From Acetobacter farinalis (GTDB taxonomy: Bacteria > Pseudomonadota > Alphaproteobacteria > Acetobacterales > Acetobacteraceae), in the NCBI RefSeq assembly GCF_011516935.1, contig NZ_WOTF01000014.1, positions 1 to 58,074 on the forward strand: a DNA stretch of 58,074 bases. Direction: 5' to 3'. Numbering within the stretch: the stretch's first letter is position 1; every line of letters starts with the position of its first letter. The notes beneath the pieces were generated by a model. That model was not told the DNA's origin. It searched no databases and saw only the letters and a list, made by a program, of their open reading frames with translations. Position numbers and translations under genes: made by a program. Below are positions 55,497 to 58,074 of this stretch, piece by piece.

Positions 55497-55738
55497 TTAC
55501 AGACGTTGCCGTCTCGCATATTCCCGTTGTGGGATCAGGCACTGTAATTACGAGAAAAGACATCGAAAGAAGCTCACATCCTGGAAAGCATCGCTGGGTC
55601 GCCGAGCGCACATTCGCCTGGATCTCACGTCTCAGACGTCTTACCGTTCGCTACGAACGAAGAGTCGACATCCATCTCGCATTCACCACGATCGCAAGCT
55701 CACCTATATGCTTCCGGGCACTCAAAACGTGGTTTTGA
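55497..55738 (+). pseudogene. C-terminal fragment of a second IS5-family transposase
   Basis: The frame ends with GKHRWVAERTFAWISRLRRL, TVRYERRVDIHLAF and FRALKTWF, the characteristic end of another IS5-group transposase (catalytic Glu in VAERTF). It belongs to a different subgroup from the fragment just before, so two different elements decayed here side by side. The region before residue 25 of the frame shows no likeness. Confidence 0.78.
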
Positions 55739-55822
55739 AAGGCGTTCTTATTCAAGCCCAAAAATTGTCAGAACAGAGGGCGTCACCTCTGTTCGATCTT
55801 GCATTCCACCTGAAAGATTTTG

Positions 55823-55851
55823 TTGACATACCGCACAGCATGAAATAAAAA
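55823..55851 (+). promoter_or_regulatory. Predicted sigma-70 promoter of the ArsR cassette
   Basis: A consensus TTGACA (55823-55828) is followed after 17 bases by TAAAAA (55846-55851), 21 bases before the ArsR start codon. A short AATAT ... ATATT symmetry just downstream could be an autoregulatory operator, but it is too brief to be sure. Confidence 0.5.
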
Positions 55852-55872
55852 TATTACACATGAAACATATTA

Positions 55873-56232
55873 ATGATGAACCAATCGATGAGGATAAATG
55901 AGAATCAGATGCTGGAGACCTTGGCTGCCCTTGCGAATCCACATCGACTTCGAATCCTCGAAGTGTTGCATGCTGAAGGGCGGGCTTATGTCAGTCAGCT
56001 TGCACGCAAGCTAGGTATTAGCCGTCCCCTGCTGCATTTACATCTGAAAAAGTTACAGGACGCAGGGCTTGTATTGAGCAAGATGGAATTATCGCAAGAT
56101 GGAAAGTCGTTAAATTACTTCGAGATCGTAATGTTTGATATTGCTCTAAACCCGGCCTCTGTTGCTGACGCCGCTCGTTCTCTACCTCTTTCCACAAAAT
56201 ACGAAATCTCTGAAAGGGACAAACATGAATGA
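55873..56232 (+). CDS. ArsR-family winged-helix repressor
   Basis: This 119-residue regulator has the ArsR fold throughout: LETLAALANPHRLRILEVLH, then the recognition helix in YVSQLARKLGISRPLLHLHLKKLQDAGLV and a beta wing. No cysteine-based metal site (such as CxC in the recognition helix) is seen, so a metal-free signal is possible. The gene is AT-rich compared with the efflux operon and overlaps the following gene by eight bases. It probably represses its own operon. Confidence 0.82.
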   Translation: MMNQSMRINENQMLETLAALANPHRLRILEVLHAEGRAYVSQLARKLGISRPLLHLHLKKLQDAGLVLSKMELSQDGKSLNYFEIVMFDIALNPASVADAARSLPLSTKYEISERDKHE

Positions 56233-56488
56233 TCATGCCTCGGCATTTCTTCTTACCACCATCCTGGTGCTGGTTGTAATTGTACTGATCTTTGGGATGA
56301 AATACTTCTCTTCTGCGCGATCTGTAAGGCTGCAGATCAACAGTGAAGGTGCTTATCGTGATCTCGCGGCGCGCTCCATCAAAACTCAGGAAGACTGTGT
56401 AAGTGGGGTATCGGCCACCAAGAGATCAATCGCTGAGATAGAAAGACGCCTTGCGAATATTGAAAAGGTTCTCAAGGAGGTTGATTGA
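56225..56488 (+). CDS. Small membrane protein with coiled-coil tail
   Basis: This 87-residue protein has an N-terminal transmembrane helix (FLLTTILVLVVIVLIFGMKYF, about 8-28) and a soluble helical tail with ATKRSIAEIERRLANIEKVL suited to a coiled coil. It is translationally coupled to the arsR gene upstream and to the DUF3817 gene downstream (TGATG). It is too small to be an enzyme and may be an assembly or anchor subunit. No family is recognised. Confidence 0.65.
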   Translation: MNDHASAFLLTTILVLVVIVLIFGMKYFSSARSVRLQINSEGAYRDLAARSIKTQEDCVSGVSATKRSIAEIERRLANIEKVLKEVD

Positions 56489-56823
56489 TGCGGTCGCCCG
56501 AGATGCTTGAAGAAATCGCGCAGTTGAGAAGGATGCGCTTTGCGTCACTTCTGGAAGGTTCAACTCTCATGATTCTTATAGGGATTGCTGTTCCTTTGAA
56601 ATACTTTGAGGGATTATCTGTGACAACTTCTATTGTGGGCCCAATTCATGGAATGGCTTTTATTTTTTACTTCTGGATGCTGATCCAGACCGTTTCAGAT
56701 GGAAAATGGGCTCTAAACGATGTAATCCGAATGATTGTAGCAGCCCTTATTCCGTTTGGGACATTTGTAAATGAACGAGCACTGGCTCGTCGCCAGGCTT
56801 TATTGCTCGAAACCACTCAGTGA
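56488..56823 (+). CDS. DUF3817-family integral membrane protein
   Basis: This 111-residue protein has three hydrophobic segments and the DUF3817 pattern: RFASLLEGSTLMILIGIAVPLKY, then GPIHGMAFIFYFWML and a third helix with DVIRMIVAALIPFGTF. A strong AGGAGG precedes the ATG, which overlaps the previous stop by one base. The family is widespread and of unknown function. Confidence 0.8.
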   Translation: MRSPEMLEEIAQLRRMRFASLLEGSTLMILIGIAVPLKYFEGLSVTTSIVGPIHGMAFIFYFWMLIQTVSDGKWALNDVIRMIVAALIPFGTFVNERALARRQALLLETTQ

Positions 56824-56830
56824 GGTTGCT

Positions 56831-57262
56831 GTGGTTTATCTTTGGCTTAAGGCATTTCATGTTATTGCCGCAATCGTTTGGATTGGAGGAATGCTTGCTA
56901 CTTCCATTCTTATACTAAGCAGCGTACGTGAAGGTCAGCAGATACAAAAAGCCAGCTCGTCAACGTTGATTACGTCCGTGCGTCGTTGGGATCAAAGGGT
57001 TACCAGTCCAGCAATGTTCGTAACCTGGGCGTTAGGGTTGGCTATTGCGTTATTGGGGGGATGGTTTCCTGCGGCCTGGCTGATTGTCAAACTTTGTATC
57101 GTCTTGTTGTTGTCGGCTCTTTACGGATGGCTATCAAGGAAGCTCTTTTGGCAGCAAGAGAAAAAATCAATATCAGCTTTTCCTAAACCACAGTGTATTC
57201 CTTTTGTGGTAATTCTGGCGATTGCTGCTATCGTCATGCTTGTAGTTACAAAACCCATTTGA
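56831..57262 (+). CDS. CopD/HemJ-like four-helix membrane protein
   Basis: This 143-residue membrane protein has the opening VYLWLKAFHVIAAIVWIGGM, with a His in the first helix typical of CopD-like and HemJ-like proteins, and three further helices (TSPAMFVTWALGLAIALLGG, AAWLIVKLCIVLLLSALYGW, FVVILAIAAIVMLVV). The His could ligate heme or copper. A GTG start at 56831 is proposed because GAGG lies five bases upstream and the family begins there. It follows the DUF3817 gene by seven bases. Confidence 0.7.
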   Translation: MVYLWLKAFHVIAAIVWIGGMLATSILILSSVREGQQIQKASSSTLITSVRRWDQRVTSPAMFVTWALGLAIALLGGWFPAAWLIVKLCIVLLLSALYGWLSRKLFWQQEKKSISAFPKPQCIPFVVILAIAAIVMLVVTKPI

Positions 57263-57387
57263 AAACTTTAAAAAAATAAACCTTGGCTCTTTCATGGGTA
57301 AATATTTCTAATATTAAATAAAAATCAACAAAATCCATCTCTAAAAATAGTGAAGCTATAACCCTTTATAGGTAGGAGAAATCTATA

Positions 57388-57981
57388 GTGATTGTGTCGA
57401 AAAGAAGAGCAATAGTCACCTTGGCTGCTGGCGTGGTTGCAGCATCTGTGTTGAATCCTGATAAAAGTAAAGCGGAGGAAAATTCTTTGCAAGGAAGTAA
57501 GTATTTTGTTTCGCGTGCTACTGCTCGTCCCAAGCCGAAAATTGGCATGCTTATTTTTCCGGGGGTTACCTCTCTCGATTTGATTGGACCGCAGTCGGTA
57601 TTGGCTGCTACCAGCGACATTTTTCTCATATGGAAAAACAAGAATCTACTTTTGTCCGATAGTGGACTGATTTTGAAACCTGATACGACTTTAGAAGAAA
57701 GTCCTAAAAACCTTGACGTGCTTTTTGTACCAGGAGGTCCAGGCCAAGTTGAAGTGATGCGAGATTCTGATGTGTTGAAGTTTCTTGCTGATCGTGGCTC
57801 ACGAGCAAATTATGTTACCTCTGTTTGCACTGGTGCTCTTGTACTTGGAGCTGCAGGACTTTTGCAGGGTTATAAAGCTGGCACACACTGGGCAGCGCTT
57901 TCACTTTTACCTCTGTTCGGTGCAAAGCCTGTGAACGAACGAGTGGTAGTTGACCGTAATCGTCTAGAGCACGTCCACTGA
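57388..57981 (+). pseudogene. Tat-exported DJ-1/PfpI-family protein, cut by an IS630 element
   Basis: The protein begins with a twin-arginine-like signal (SKRRAIVTLAAGVVAAS). A DJ-1/PfpI domain follows with IGMLIFPGVTSLDLIGPQSV, LFVPGGPGQVEVM and the nucleophile elbow SVCTGALVLGAAGLLQG. It is of the isonitrile hydratase / ThiJ type, whose members run some 30-40 residues past the point where this frame fails. After VVVDRNR (57963) sequence passes into an insertion sequence at a TA dinucleotide and stops after five foreign residues. The start is GTG 57388 behind AGGAGA. It may still be folded but lacks its last helices. Confidence 0.8.
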
Positions 57982-58074
57982 ACGATGAATCGTGTGGGGT
58001 GACATGGGGCATAGATTGTGATTCACCGTTTCCATTGATGGAGATGGTGATGGCACGAGCATTGAGTGACGATC
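57967..58074 (+). mobile_element. Left end of an IS630-family element
   Basis: The end begins GAGCACGTCCACTGAACGAT immediately after a TA dinucleotide (57965-57966), the target used by the IS630/Tc1 group. About 70 bases of end sequence precede the transposase start. The right end is outside the window. Confidence 0.7.
58038..58074 (+). CDS. IS630-family transposase, N-terminal fragment at window edge
   Basis: The frame from ATG 58038 (or in-frame ATG 58050) reads MARALSDD, the standard beginning of IS630-type transposases of alphaproteobacteria, which continues with a helix-turn-helix. Only about a dozen codons are present before the window ends. Confidence 0.65.
   Translation, partial: MEMVMARALSDD

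Overview
The window (about 58 kb, mostly GC-rich) looks like a chromosome segment of an acetic acid bacterium (Acetobacteraceae, probably Acetobacter or a close relative). The protein families, a periplasmic alpha-amino acid ester hydrolase of the Acetobacter turbidans type, a lactate/acetate-type SSS symporter with its DUF3311 partner, and an scpAB-tatBC block all point that way. This is judged from protein character only; no search was run. Both ends lie inside insertion sequences: an IS3-type orfA start on the left and an IS630-type transposase start on the right.

Left to right: (1) 1-2.2 kb is the end of an integrated element, with an IS3 end, a gene remnant, a small HTH protein and a tyrosine integrase abutting the 3' end of tRNA-Glu(CTC). 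(2) 2.4-19.6 kb is mostly core genome: a TonB receptor behind a Zur-like palindrome, an XRE regulator, YceI, a serine hydrolase, AlkB, a lone HicB, the symporter, the pdxA-pdxJ-(small membrane protein)-anmK operon, an M20 dipeptidase, an FDxxWY-repeat protein, secB, lapA-pyrF-trpF and tRNA-Ser(GGA). (3) 19.6-25.2 kb is a more AT-rich island next to tRNA-Ser. It holds an integrase remnant, a decayed IS481 transposase, a GT8 glycosyltransferase and a 966-residue protein that resembles HrpK/HrpF/NolX type III secretion translocators, with no secretion apparatus nearby.

(4) 25.3-34.8 kb holds two minus-strand modules of the same design, each a TonB-dependent receptor followed by an exported hydrolase: one with phospholipase C, one with an alpha-amino acid ester hydrolase. 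The two receptors are recognisable paralogues. (5) 35.3-47.1 kb is housekeeping: amidase, erpA-xthA, dGTPase, argS, a SPOR protein, scpA-scpB, tatB-tatC and serS. (6) 47.0-55.1 kb is a CzcCBA-type heavy-metal efflux operon that continues into its own response regulator and histidine kinase; the kinase 3' end overlaps serS. (7) 55.3-58.1 kb is another AT-rich foreign stretch: two IS5-type transposase fragments, then a tightly packed cassette of an ArsR regulator and three small membrane proteins, followed by a Tat-exported DJ-1/PfpI protein cut short by an IS630 element.

The best candidate for something undescribed is the orphan translocator-like protein with its GT8 neighbour in the tRNA-Ser island. 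Next come the paired receptor-hydrolase modules and the ArsR/membrane-protein cassette. No CRISPR array, rRNA or prophage structural genes were seen.
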